Shown here: in pieces, positions 54,901 through 64,000 of the stretch | How the letters are laid out: each line of letters starts with the position of its first letter | Numbering within the stretch: the first letter of the stretch is position 1 | Source of the DNA: Mytilus trossulus | Taxonomy: Eukaryota > Mollusca > Bivalvia > Mytilida > Mytilidae | Reading direction: 5' to 3' | Length of the DNA: 64,000 nt | Assembly (NCBI RefSeq): GCF_036588685.1 | Contig: NC_086377.1 | Span: 75,770,283-75,834,282 of the forward strand | Program-made: the position numbers and the translations under genes | The notes under the pieces: model-generated | Seen by the model: only the letters and a program-made list of their open reading frames with translations | The model's database searches: none | What the model was told of the DNA's origin: nothing

Positions 54901-57219
54901 TATTCTCTTTAATCTAGGTTTGAGGTGGGCTTTTGAACAGACCAACTTATAAAAAAGATGATTACCAATGAGAAAACTATCCACAAAACACCAAAATGAC
55001 ACAGACATTAATAACTACGGGTCACCGTAGTCAACCTTTGGGATTTCTTAAACAAGAAGACCCCTGTGAGTGAATCAATGTTTAAGCCGAAATATGCAAT
55101 GTTTAATGACCTGTCAGCCATATCGTAACTATATCCCTTAAAATTAGTTCGTTAACAGATTTTGTTAGATTTTGTGCTTTTAAGGAATATTACTATAAAA
55201 AATGGATGTGAAATACCTGAACGTATAAGACATGTAAGATGTATGAATTTTGAATTATTATTACGAGTGATGTTCTTGTACTGACGTATTGACTAGTTTG
55301 TGATTTCAAAAACCCTGGTGTATTATTTTTCAGTAACACATACATTTCTCTCGCTAAAAATCTACGTTGTTTCATACCCGAGCAAATCTGACAATTTGAG
55401 ATATAAAGACACAATAAGATGATATAAAGAAAACTTCACCATCTAAAAATTAAGACTTAACGATGGGATATGACAAAGTTATCTTTTTTATTATAAATGT
55501 CGGTATTCAGCCTCCCGTTAATGATATACATATCAAGATCGAGGAAATGACAGTGTTCATTGACATTTGTGAGTTTTAGCTTTATTTAGAATAAAATCAA
55601 CAGGATAAATTTCTATAGTTTATACATTGAAGTCGTCATAATCGAGACCCAATATATCATCCAAATATATAAAAATATTGTCCAATTTTAGTATCAGATA
55701 ATTTTTCAATGGGTTTTTGCTAATGTTAGTCATAAGATGTAACTCATAACCAATACAGAAAAAGGTCAACAATCAGTTGGGCACAGTAAGTCTTCATCGC
55801 AATTCCAATTACCTGACAATATACGGAATCGCAAAACAAGCAACAAATGTCATATGATAATAATTGAAGGACATTAATAGTATTAAAACATATCCACATG
55901 GATCTGTTGTGACAGTTTGTTGTTACTAAAAATGACCTAAAAGGGTTTGAAAATATGTCTCCGCATTCTGACTTTTTAAATTCTTATTTAATTAGGTGAA
56001 TGTAAATAAGGCAGAGTGATATATACGGTGTAAAAATCAAAACTTTGAATAGATTTAAAATTGCCTTATATATGATCAATATATCTAATACTTCCAACAA
56101 ATTTTTGACACTCCAACAAAAAAATAATTCTGCTATTTTCAAAAGCCTTACTTAAACAATTTATCGTTAAGTTTTTATTGTATAAAGTTAACTAGTAAAT
56201 AGAATTGACAATTTAGTACTGAAACAATGGCTTGAATTCATATTTGAAAGGTGTTTTGTGTCGCTTCGGAAGCCTGCACATAGTTGGAACTTGTTTTTCG
56301 TTGAGTTTCAACCTATCAAAAAATGATTAAGGGTATTTATTTATTCAATAAATCAAAAAACTTATTTTTCGTTATAACATTAAACTATTGTTGAAATTAT
56401 TGATGGCATATGTGACAACGTGAACTGCTGACGCTTCACAATTCTGTAAGCGCAGTATTAAGAGTTTCTGTTCTGTACCTTCAGCATGTTTAGTATGTAG
56501 TTTTCCTTAATAATAAAAAAATCTGTTAAAAATGTTGGTTTAAAACATACTCTCATTAAGTGACCCAAGATGGATTCGGCTATCATCTTAAGTAGGTACC
56601 CAACACTTTCACTAAAATAAATTTGGCTCGTTTAATTTTCATAAAATTTTGACAAAGTATTTACTTTGACCATTTTACAAAAATATAAAAATTTCTAAAA
56701 TTTTGAACCAACCGTTTTGTCAGAAAAATTACACTGGTTATATAGTAGTTTGACAAACACCAATTTTGATCATTGAGAAGCTTATTATTCCCTTTACAAC
56801 ACAACGTAATTAAAACGTTCTGCTGATTTTACAGAGTTATCTCCCTATAGTGTTAGGTACCACCTTAAGTTTCATGTGGGTGATACGCTTTAAAGTACTC
56901 AGTGAGTACATCCTCATATTGTTGTTCTATTTGTTTTTCTTTGATCGTTGTTGTTTCAGAAAAATCATAAAACGTGAATAAGACTTAAGATATTTTTTTC
57001 AGTTGCAATGACAATTATCAAAATATGTACACCTCTCTTATAACAACTAGTCATTATTGTCCTTACCAGAGGATAAATTCCGATTTGTACTAACGACTTT
57101 CTGTATTGTGTACACTTGTCCGACCCACCAAAAAGGTTCACGTTCCTCCTTTGTATGAAACATGATAAAAAAATCTTTAAATCCGTCAACTCCTGCTCCT
57201 GCATTGCATATGTATTCAC
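51962..57219 (-). CDS. Discoidin / F-type-lectin-like gene, last two exons
   Basis: Exon 57067-57219 encodes AGAGVDGFKDFFIMFHTKE and REPFWWVGQVYTIQKVV. Exon 51962-52128 encodes ARLRQMFVHVGETID, LYGQFIGPGDDGQVIV and LCNTV, ending in TAG. The donor (TCTG then GTAAGG), the acceptor (TTTAACAG) and the phase match, and the two halves join in the order expected for an F5/8-type (fucolectin/tachylectin) beta-sandwich. An acceptor at 57220 (TGTTCAG) gives the start of the first exon shown. Earlier exons with the signal peptide should lie above 57.2 kb and were not found. The usual WWVDLG is shortened to WWVG and the usual C-terminal GRYV strand is absent, so it may be a divergent or decaying paralogue. 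Such proteins are secreted sugar- or membrane-binding factors. Confidence 0.6.
52204..52380. mobile_element. Miniature inverted-repeat element (CAGTGAAACCTGTTTAAAC type)
   Basis: It starts CAGTGAAACCTGTTTAAACC and ends GGTTTAGTCAGGTCTCAC, decayed terminal inverted repeats. Relatives are at 60144-60328, 62683-62812 and 63075-63149. It lies inside the intron of the discoidin-like gene. Confidence 0.75.
52381..52871. other. Intronic non-genic stretch
   Basis: No gene or clear repeat recognised. Confidence 0.35.
53447..53760 (-). repeat. SINE-like repeat family A, long copy
   Basis: On the minus strand it ends in ACACCACATCTTCCTATATC and includes GGCTCCGTGTTGAAGGCCG and TAGACCGTTGGTTTTCCCG. This is the longest copy of the subfamily whose truncated version sits in the LINE at 35720-35842. 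Confidence 0.8.
54295..54324. repeat. Perfect terminal hairpin
   Basis: AGGTCTTTCCAC and GTGGAAAGACCT pair over 12 bp with a six-base loop AGAAAG. It directly follows the A21 tract and is followed by CTAATAA. Confidence 0.9.
54325..56586. other. Intronic non-genic stretch
   Basis: A diverged minus-strand family A piece lies at about 54950-55040 (ACCAATGAGAAAACTATCC, GGGTCACCGTAG). Elsewhere no gene or repeat was recognised. The short frames at 54439-54639 and 55193-55414 show no domain. Confidence 0.4.
56587..56869. mobile_element. Miniature inverted-repeat element, 283 bp
   Basis: The left end CTTAAGTAGGTACCCAACAC pairs with the right end GTGTTAGGTACCACCTTAAG as inverted repeats of about 23 bases with three mismatches. 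It also holds the word AGTTATCTCCCTATAG near its right end. No coding capacity. Confidence 0.8.
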
Positions 57220-57543
57220 CTGAACAGTGGTAGGGAGTGCTCTGGCCAGTTTCTTTGTCTTGAGACATAAGATAGCCTTCTCCTTTATTAATATATTCAA
57301 AACATAGACATGTAATTACACTGCGTTTATTAATACCGCTGAAAATCAATTGTATAACTATTTTTTGAAAGTGCTTAATCGTACGTATTAAAGTTCACAT
57401 ACTTTGTTGTTTGAACAAGGTATTGCAAGCTTGTGATATTATCATATCAGTATCATTTTAATATCGTAAAAATGGTGTATGATTTGATGTTTGTACGGAA
57501 AGATATACAAACCTTATCAATAATTAACAAAGGTTTATACTAT
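57220..57543. other. Intron or 5' flank of the discoidin-like gene
   Basis: No further exon could be recognised on the minus strand before 57.54 kb. Confidence 0.35.
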
Positions 57544-57727
57544 GATACGCCTTCCGTGCGTTTCGTCTATACAAGTTAAAGATTCATCAGTGACGCTTAG
57601 ATCAAAATAACTTGAAAACAAAACAAGTATATTAATACAGATGAGGAGCATTGAGGACAAAGAAATCCAAAAAGTTGTTCCATGGCTAAGGTAATCGATG
57701 CCTGGGATAAGAACATCCTTAGAATTT
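57544..57727 (-). ncRNA. Hammerhead ribozyme relic C with its repeat unit
   Basis: On the minus strand CTGATGA is at 57590-57584, preceded by GCGTCA (57596-57591). The stem II words TCT and AGA are kept around an enlarged loop, and GAAAC is kept, but the cleavage triplet region reads CACGGAAGG rather than CGCGTCTGG. The upstream part of the unit aligns with relic B over about 120 bases. It is an inactive, older copy. Confidence 0.7.
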
Positions 57728-57800
57728 CGTACTTAGCAACAGTAAATTTATACAAATAATTATTTAATTGATATGCATATCAACATCGAAGTGCTTACTT

Positions 57801-57839
57801 CTTGGCTGATGATGCCCTCGGTGATGAAACGCGCACAAG
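57801..57839 (+). ncRNA. Hammerhead ribozyme relic D, different subfamily
   Basis: CTGATGA (57806-57812) is followed by TGCCCTCGGTGAT, able to form a short GCC/GGT stem II, then GAAAC (57826-57830). Stem I could form between CTTG (57801-57804) and CAAG (57836-57839). The cleavage triplet is not clear (GCGCACA). Its stem II sequence differs from relics A-C, so it seems to belong to a second hammerhead family. Confidence 0.55.
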
Positions 57840-58559
57840 CAGTAGTAAATTTATGCAGGCATTTGTGAAAGTACTAATGTTAATTTCTCTTCATTGAAAA
57901 AAACCCAGACCTAAATGTACAATTGACTACAAGTAATGAAAAATTAAGAGAACACATTATTCATGTTATATCAGTATTTAAGAAACACGGCGCTTTTGTT
58001 ACAATTATTCCCCTTAAAGGTAAAGGAAAAACCATTAGGACGAGCAATGAAATGGCTCATTCGTTAACCCTCTTCATGCCTTACCACAAATAAACAACGA
58101 TTTCCATGTTCCTGTGTTGCGACATACAGCAAAAGGTGTTCCACTCAATGTTAACCCGTTTTCACAATTATACATCATGCCGCGTCCCAAATCTCTAGAA
58201 ATTCCAAATGGTTCGTTCATTTTAGCATTTGCAGCAAATGGTCTTCCGATACAATCTAAAAATATATTACATTATTTATTGAAGCAATGGTTCCTTTATT
58301 TCAGGTACTTCACTCAGGCTTAGATTTGAATTCGTATAATAATTACGGAACCAATATTATTTGTATTTATAATCTGTTTCAAAACTATACAGGTTGTACT
58401 AAACACATTGACTAAAAATATTTTGGCTCTTTTAAATTTTACTCTGAGCTCGGTATTTTTGTATTTTTGTAATTTATTTTCTTTATCATTGGTAACATAA
58501 GCATTATAAGTAAACAATGTGACATTTCGTACAAATTATTTTTGTCCTAAACAAGACCA
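57840..58559. other. Non-genic stretch
   Basis: Contains a 69-codon frame (58114-58323) without any recognised domain, and weak family B words near 58440. Confidence 0.35.
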
Positions 58560-58830
58560 TTCTCAAGTCAGGAGCCTGTAATTCAGTGGTTGTCGTTTGT
58601 TTATGTGTTACATATTTGTTTTTCGTTCTTTTTTCCATAAATGAGGCCGTTAGTTTTCTCGTTTCAATTGCTTTACATTGTCTTATCGGGGCCTTTTATG
58701 GCTGACTATGCGGTATGGGCTTTGCTCATTGTTGAAGGCCGTACGGTGACCTATAGTTGTTAATGTTTGTGTCATTTTGGTCTTTTGTGGCAAACATACC
58801 ATATCTTCTTTTTTATACATTGTTTGGTAA
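58560..58830 (+). repeat. SINE-like repeat family A
   Basis: It includes GTTGTCGTTTGTTTATGTG, GGCTGACTATGCGGTATGGG, AAGGCCGTACGGTGACC and the end CATACCATATCTTCTTTTTT. It is a good copy of the second subfamily. Confidence 0.8.
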
Positions 58831-58839
58831 CCATGTGAT

Positions 58840-59930
58840 GTCTGTTTATTTTTTACTCTTTCACATGATATTCCGTCTTCCTCTGAAACACATTTTTATG
58901 GAAACCATGTGATTTTAACCATGTAAGTCTATTATTAGCAACTTAGATGCTTTTTCACATATCATTCTGTCTCCTTCTGAAACACATTGGTATTTGTTTA
59001 CCAGATGGTGGACACAACATGATGACTGTCTATTATAAGCTATTTCACATGATATTCCTTCTCAGTCTAAAACTCAATTGTATAGTGACCACGTGAGGTC
59101 TGTCTAAAATTAACTACTTGCATGCTATTTCATATGTCATTCCGTTTTCCTCTGAAAACATTTGTGTGGTAACCACGTGATGGTAACCCCCTGATTTTTG
59201 TCTATTATTAGCTACTTACATGCTATTTTACATGATGTTCCTTCTCCATCTGAAACACATTTGTATGGTTACCTCGTCATGGTAACCACGTGATATCTGT
59301 CTATTATTAGAAACGTACATGCTATTCCGCATGATATTCCCTCGACTCCCTCTAAAACACAATCATATGGTAACCACGTGATGGTAATCTCGTGATTTAT
59401 GTCTATTATTAGCTACTTACATGCTATTTCAAGTGATATTCCGGCTCCTATTGAAACACATTTGTATAGTAACAACGTGATGGTAACCACGTGATGTTTG
59501 TCTATTATTAGCTACTTACATGCTATTTTACATGATAGTCCTTCTCCCTCTGAAACACATTTGTATTTGTATAACATAAGCAACACGACGGGTGCCACAT
59601 GTGGAGCAGGATCTGCTTACCCGTCAGGAGCACCTCAGATCACCCCTAGTTTTTGGTTGGGCTCGTGTTGTTTATTCTTTAGTTTTCTATGTTGTGTCAT
59701 GTGTACTATTGTGTGTCCGTTTTTCTTTTTTTATGTTTAGCCATGACATTGTCAGTTTATTTTATATTTATGAGTTTGACTGTCCCTTTGGTATCTTTCG
59801 TTCCTCTTTTGTATGGTAACCTTGTGATAGTAATCACGTGATTTTTGTCTATTATTAGCTACTTACATGCTTATTTGCATGTCGTTCCGTCTCCCTCTAA
59901 AACACATTTGTATCCCTCTTCACATCTTTG
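58840..59930. repeat. Diverged tandem repeat of about 105-120 bp carrying CACGTG
   Basis: About eight drifting units are recognised by TTGTATGGTAACCACGTGAT, GTCTATTATTAGCTACTTAC and ATGCTATTTCACATGATATT. Six exact CACGTG palindromes occur at 59090, 59174, 59287, 59375, 59488 and 59835. A family C copy splits the array between 59577 and 59812. Confidence 0.85.
59577..59812 (-). mobile_element. Family C copy inserted in the CACGTG array, with target duplication
   Basis: The array reads ACATTTGTAT then TTGTAT before the insert and TTGTATGG after it, so a six-base TTGTAT duplication flanks the insert. The insert's right edge is TTTCGTTCCTCTT, the reverse complement of the family C start. Its left edge is internal (AACATAAGCAACACGACGGG), so the copy lacks about 130 bases of the full unit. 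It shares the frame start MPHVEQDLLT with the copy at 14228-14597. Confidence 0.8.
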
Positions 59931-60143
59931 TTTAGCACATTTGCCAACCAGTTTCTGAAACACATAATTCATTCAGAAATATTTCAAAATAGAAAGACTA
60001 CGAATAACAAAAGCCTTCTCAGAAAACTGTTTGAAATGGTAGAATTTATACAGGAAACTGTGTAACATTTTGTTTTAATTCGTCACGACTCGGGTAATCT
60101 CGTACAGAAGTAGAGGTGCAGATTCACTATGATGACACTCATA
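59931..60143. other. Non-genic stretch
   Basis: Nothing recognised. Confidence 0.35.
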
Positions 60144-60328
60144 CAGTGAAACCTGGCTAATCCGAATCCTGCATAAATCGATAACCTGTATCGACCAAAC
60201 ATGTTCTTAAGCCACATCAAATCACATTATACGCGCTGCGAACCTGATAAAAGCGAACATCGGCCAAAACCGGAAAAAAATCTGAGGTCTTGAAGAAGTT
60301 CGGTTTAAACGGGTTAAACCGTTCACTG
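60144..60328. mobile_element. Miniature inverted-repeat element (CAGTGAAACC type)
   Basis: It starts CAGTGAAACCTGGCTAATCC and ends GGTTTAAACGGGTTAAACCG then TTCACTG. The inner word ACATCGGCCAAAACCGGA matches the copies at 62683-62812 and 63075-63149. Confidence 0.75.
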
Positions 60329-60464
60329 TTCTTTTGTGGTGTCGATATTGGGATGTCAGACACCCTATGATAACAAATACACTTTAGTGGTGTCGACATG
60401 GTCATGTCAGACGCATAAGTTAATGAATTACGTATAGTTTAAATGTGCATAATAGAAACAAAGA

Positions 60465-60540
60465 GATATGTATACGAAATCAAATGTCTACGAAAGTTTT
60501 TCTCAATCCACGAAAATTGGTTCCCATGAAAATAAATAAA
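60465..60540 (-). repeat. Fragment of the 9376-9571 inverted-repeat family
   Basis: CCACGAAAATTGGTTCCCAT and GAAAATAAAT correspond to the right half of the element at 9376-9571. The left half is missing. Confidence 0.6.
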
Positions 60541-60599
60541 CCCACATGTATGCGATACACTGATGAGTACGTTTATAAAATATGAATATAAACTGATTG

Positions 60600-60785
60600 T
60601 GCCATTATCTTTGACCATGACGATATGTTCGACGAAAAGCATCCATGTTCTTGTACACGTTCAACTTCCGAATTTACATTTCCATGTATATCGCACATTT
60701 TCCAATTGCGTCTGTAGCTTACGCTAGAACAAGTCGACGTTTTCATACATTTTTTCAGACACGTTAAAAAGCTTACTTTCAGTAA
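60600..60785. repeat. Segment duplicated at 62886-63075
   Basis: Both segments contain TGACGATATGTT, AAGCATCCATGTTC, TATCGCACATTTTCCAATTG and TCTGTAGCTTACGCTAGAAC in the same order. Both lie downstream of a CAGTGAAACC-type element. Confidence 0.8.
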
Positions 60786-61050
60786 TCTACGAAGTGCAGC
60801 ATTGCAATAACATTGTCCATAAATTATCTCCTCTGGGTTTGAGATTTACGGATTTTGACATTCGACATCATCAGTGTCACACATATCTTCCAAAGATCAA
60901 GTATAGATTGACATCACATTTTGTAAAAGAAAAGATAACGTCACTACCTTCATTTTTTTTTTACTTTATTTTTTAAAGTTCTAATCCGAACAAAACACAC
61001 CTATTTTTCTATAGGTTTTTGCATGCTGCAGTCAACCATACGAAATGAAT
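60786..61050. other. Non-genic stretch
   Basis: Nothing recognised; the 60-codon frame at 60794-60976 has no domain. Confidence 0.35.
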
Positions 61051-61308
61051 AAAAAGTAAAATCACAAAAATACTGAACTCAGAGTAAATCAATTTGGAAA
61101 GTCCATAATCACATGGCAAAATCAAAATACAAAACGCATCAAAAACGAATGGACAAGAACTGTCATATTCCTGACTTGGTACAGGCATTTTCAAATGTAG
61201 AAAATGTGGATTAAACCTGGTTATATAGCGCTAACCCTCTCACTTTAGCAAACAGTCTCATCAAATTCCGCTACATTTACATGATGCGTTAAATAAACAG
61301 TCACAATT
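61051..61308 (+). repeat. Repeat family B
   Basis: This is the full-length type copy, from AAAAAGTAAAATCACAAAAA to AAATAAACAGTCACAAT. It contains TAGCGCTAACCCTCTCACTT. No tail or inverted repeats were seen, so its class is open. Confidence 0.85.
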
Positions 61309-61359
61309 AATAAAATAGTCAAAATATGGGTACATCAGTCATCAACGTATAACAATTTT

Positions 61360-62336
61360 AAAAGGAACAATGTAACAGGACACAAAAACATCTACTATCT
61401 ACGAACACATGGATTGATTTGATTGTCTGACGTCAGAAAGATAATATACGTCACATAAATTTGTCGTTCAATGTGCATATAAACAATTTTAAAATTTACA
61501 TAGGCAATGTACGCATACAGGGTTAAAAAATCAAAAGTATGTAAGAATAAATTACATAAATAGACTGAGATTCAAACTAGTCCAAAAGTTATACATAGAA
61601 TTTATGAGAATCCAAAACTTTTAAAAGGAACAATTTAACAGGACACAAAAACATCTACTATCTACGAACACATGGATTGATTTGAGTGTCTGACGTCAGA
61701 AAAATTATATACGTCACATCAATTTGTCGTTCAATGTGCATACAAACAAATTTAAAATTTTCATAGGCAATGTACGCAAACAGGGTTAAAAAATCAAAAG
61801 TATGTAAGAATAAATTACAGAAATAGACCAAGATTCAAACTAGTCCAAAAGTTATACATAGAATTTATGAGAATCCAAAACTTTTAAAAGGAACAATTTA
61901 ACAGGACACAAAAACATCTACTATCTACGAACACATGGATTGATTTGAGTGTCTGACGTCAGAAAAAATATATACGTCACATAAATTTGTCGTTCGATGT
62001 GCATACAAACAATTTTAAAATTTACATAGGCAATGTACGCATACAGGGTTAAAAAATCAAAAGAATGCAAGAATAAATTTTTCCTCTGAGTTCAGTATTT
62101 TTGTGATTTTACTTTTAACAGAAATAGACCGAGATTCAAACAAGTCCAAAAGTTATACATTGAATTTATGAGAATCTAAAACTTTTAAAAGGAACAATTT
62201 AACAGAACACAAAAACATCTATATACGAACACATGGATTGATTTGAGTGTTTGACGTCAGAAAAATTATATACGTCACATACATTTGTTGTTCAATGTGC
62301 ATACAAACAATTTTAAAATTTACATAGGCAATGTAA
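61360..62336. repeat. 263-bp satellite, about 3.6 copies, each with TGACGTCA
   Basis: Units begin at AAAAGGAACAA at 61360, 61623, 61886 and 62187. The first two periods are exactly 263 bases; the third is longer because a 38-base piece of family B (62079-62116) is inserted. Every unit holds TGACGTCA (61428, 61691, 61954, 62252) and, about 20 bases later, TACGTCAC. Confidence 0.92.
62079..62116 (-). repeat. 38-bp family B end inserted in the satellite
   Basis: TTCCTCTGAGTTCAGTATTT and TTGTGATTTTACTTTT equal the terminal part of family B in reverse complement. It interrupts the third satellite unit between AATAAATT and ACAGAAATAGACC. Confidence 0.8.
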
Positions 62337-62682
62337 CCGCGATGTTTTTAAATTAGATGTTCAGAACAATTGCTATCAACCGAAAACTAGCAAACCATGA
62401 TAAAAGAGAAATAACTGATTAAAATTTAATAATAGATAAAGCTAAATTTCAATATTTTTTAAGTTCCCTGGTGTGGGTTTTGTCGATATCTCTATTTGTT
62501 TAAAATTCTTCATTTACATTGCGGACAGTATTTTGTCCTTTTACGTGTTAAATATTTTTAAAACTGTATTACTTTTCTCTTTTAATCGAAACGAATCAAT
62601 ATAATTTCATGACTTGCAAAGGGAAAGTTTGGCTAAGTTGTCACAATAAATTTCTATTAATGAATTCGATAAATGAATAAAA
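62337..62682. other. Non-genic stretch
   Basis: Nothing recognised. Confidence 0.35.
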
Positions 62683-62812
62683 CAGTGAAACCTTGTTAAA
62701 CCTAATCCTGCATAAACCGAAAATCTGTATAAACAAAACATATTCTTAAGCACAGTCATATCAAATTGTATGTGTTGTGAACCTGATACAACCGAATATC
62801 GGCCAGTACCGA
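62683..62812. mobile_element. CAGTGAAACC-type inverted-repeat element, truncated
   Basis: It starts CAGTGAAACCTTGTTAAACC and runs to ACCGAATATCGGCCAGTACC. The right terminal repeat is missing here, but an equivalent right end occurs at 63075-63149. Confidence 0.7.
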
Positions 62813-62817
62813 ACAAC

Positions 62818-62862
62818 TCTTTATTTACTTTCATTGGAACCAATTTTCGTGGATTGAGGAAA
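62818..62862 (+). repeat. Fragment of the 9376-9571 inverted-repeat family, inverted relative to 60465-60540
   Basis: TTCATTGGAACCAATTTTCG followed by TGGATTGAGG is the reverse complement of the 60465-60540 fragment. Confidence 0.55.
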
Positions 62863-62885
62863 ACTTCCGTTACTCATGTAACTAT

Positions 62886-63075
62886 GCCTTTACCTTTGAC
62901 AATGACGATATGTTTGACGGAAAGCATCCATGTTCCTGTACACGTTCAAGTTCAGAATTTACATTTCGATTTATATCGCACATTTTCCAATTGCGTCTGT
63001 AGCTTACGCTAGAACAAGTCGATGTTTTCATTCATTCTTTCAGACACGTTAGAAAACTAACTTTCAGTAATCTAC
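62886..63075. repeat. Segment duplicated from or to 60600-60785
   Basis: Near-identical order of words to 60600-60785, including CAATTGCGTCTGTAGCTTAC and TTCAGACACGTTA. Confidence 0.8.
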
Positions 63076-63183
63076 ATCTGATACAAACGAATATCGGCCA
63101 GTACCGAAAAAAATCTGATGTCCGGAAGAGGTTCGGTTTAAACAGGTTTAAAAGAGGGACGAAAGATACCAAAGGGACAGTCA
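63075..63183. repeat. Right end of a CAGTGAAACC-type element fused to the start of family C
   Basis: GGTTCGGTTTAAACAGGTTT ends at 63149 and AAAAGAGGGACGAAAGATAC begins at once. Only about 34 bases of family C remain. Confidence 0.7.
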
Positions 63184-63299
63184 TATTTAACTGTATATGA
63201 AAATTGTTTTTCTTGCAAATTGAAGATATTTTGTTTCTATTAAAAATTACAGAATGAAAAGATAAGACAGTCCAAACTATCTTAAAACACTATTTCAAT

Positions 63300-63405
63300 T
63301 ACAAAATGCGCTATGAGCTTTGTTCATTTTTGAAGGCCGTATAGTAAACCTATAACCTATAGTTGTTATTTCTGTGTCATGTTGGTCTCTTATTAAGAGT
63401 AGTTT
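63300..63405 (+). repeat. SINE-like repeat family A, partial
   Basis: It contains TGAAGGCCGTATAGTAAACC and TGTGTCATGTTGGTCTCTTA. The usual 3' end is replaced by other sequence. Confidence 0.65.
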
Positions 63406-64000
63406 CAGAGGCAGTTATTCCGCACTTTTTTTCTTAAAATACCCCAAGAGTTCCAAGTGGCGAATTTAAAATCATCCCTTCGCATTCGCAAATGTTTTTA
63501 TTCTATATGGCCTTTTTCTGTTTATTGATTCATAATGATGTGGTTAATTTTTAGAAGAAATAAACAATAAGTACATAAACAAGCAGAACAAGAAAAACTT
63601 CTAATGTACATGCTGCAGAGGATATACCTAACCGACCTAAAGACTTTTCATACTTTCATCTACAGAATTATTGTATATCCTTATCTGTGTGACGTTTACA
63701 TTCTGACGTCATACGCGCAATTCTACAACATTTGTATGGTAATCTAACGATTCAGCCCCAGTATTTAAAATCTTTCAATCCTTTATGGGTTGATTAAAAT
63801 TACATATTGATAAAATACGAAAAAAGAAAGCAATGAATATGGTTGTTGAATTTGATATATGAGACAATATCTGAAAAAGTCTACTTTCCATATCCCCCAC
63901 TTCACCAGCAATTATTTTTTTATTCAACCATCTTTTTTGAAAATTTTAAGTTTCAGCATAAACTAAATTATATAATGCACCAACTCCTGCCAATTAAACA
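63406..64000. other. Non-genic stretch to the end of the window
   Basis: No gene or clear repeat. TGACGTCA occurs once more at about 63702-63709 outside the satellite. Confidence 0.35.

Noticed and set aside
58114-58323. 69-codon frame as an exon
   Set aside because: No domain, no convincing splice sites, and composition like the flanks.

Overview
The window is eukaryotic, AT-rich and almost entirely repetitive. Several short interspersed families recur many times, including a short-interspersed-element (SINE) body ending in an ATCAA-type tail, hammerhead-ribozyme repeats and AT-rich inverted-repeat elements. Together they suggest a marine bivalve mollusc, most likely a mussel such as Mytilus. 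That assignment is an inference from the style of the repeats; no diagnostic host gene is complete here.

Layout. 1-4.9 kb holds the 3' part of a Ty3/Gypsy LTR retrotransposon (pol, a 3' untranslated region with a hairpin array, and a probable 3' LTR). 5-21 kb is non-coding. It carries homopolymer tracts, SINE and foldback elements, a 26-bp minisatellite, a truncated LINE and a 26-copy, 78-bp tandem array that stays open as one long frame. 21.8-33.9 kb is a head-to-tail pair of nearly identical 6.03-kb DNA transposons. Each carries two convergent spliced genes: a THAP-domain DDE transposase, and a SWIM zinc finger / YqaJ-type nuclease / PHD finger protein. 34-40.7 kb is an L1/Tx1-like LINE on the minus strand (ORF1 with zinc knuckles; ORF2 with endonuclease, reverse transcriptase and a C-terminal zinc finger) that is broken by stops, frameshifts and a SINE insertion. 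41.2-47.0 kb is a tyrosine-recombinase retrotransposon with Ngaro-style split direct repeats (A1, B1, A2, B2) and a 75-bp minisatellite between A2 and B2.

The 47-64 kb part has two pieces that look like host genes on the minus strand. One is a signal-peptide plus PAN/apple-like first exon near 48.1-48.4 kb. The other is the last two exons of a discoidin/F-type-lectin-like gene (57067-57219 and 51962-52128), separated by a 4.9-kb intron full of transposons. Around them lie repeat family C copies, inverted-repeat elements, hammerhead relics, a CACGTG-bearing tandem array and a 263-bp satellite in which every monomer holds a TGACGTCA palindrome.

How it works together. Most protein-coding capacity belongs to four autonomous or formerly autonomous mobile elements of different replication types: LTR/integrase, LINE, tyrosine-recombinase retroelement and DDE transposon. 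The short families are probably non-autonomous passengers. In the first copy of the DDE transposon both genes appear intact. In the second copy the nuclease has a nonsense codon while its transposase is open, so that copy could depend on the first for its second protein.

In this annotation, family A means a SINE-like repeat ending near CATACCACATCTTCTTATAT, family B a repeat running from AAAAAGTAAAATCAC to AAACAGTCACAAT, and family C a repeat beginning AAAAGAGGGACGAAAGATAC.
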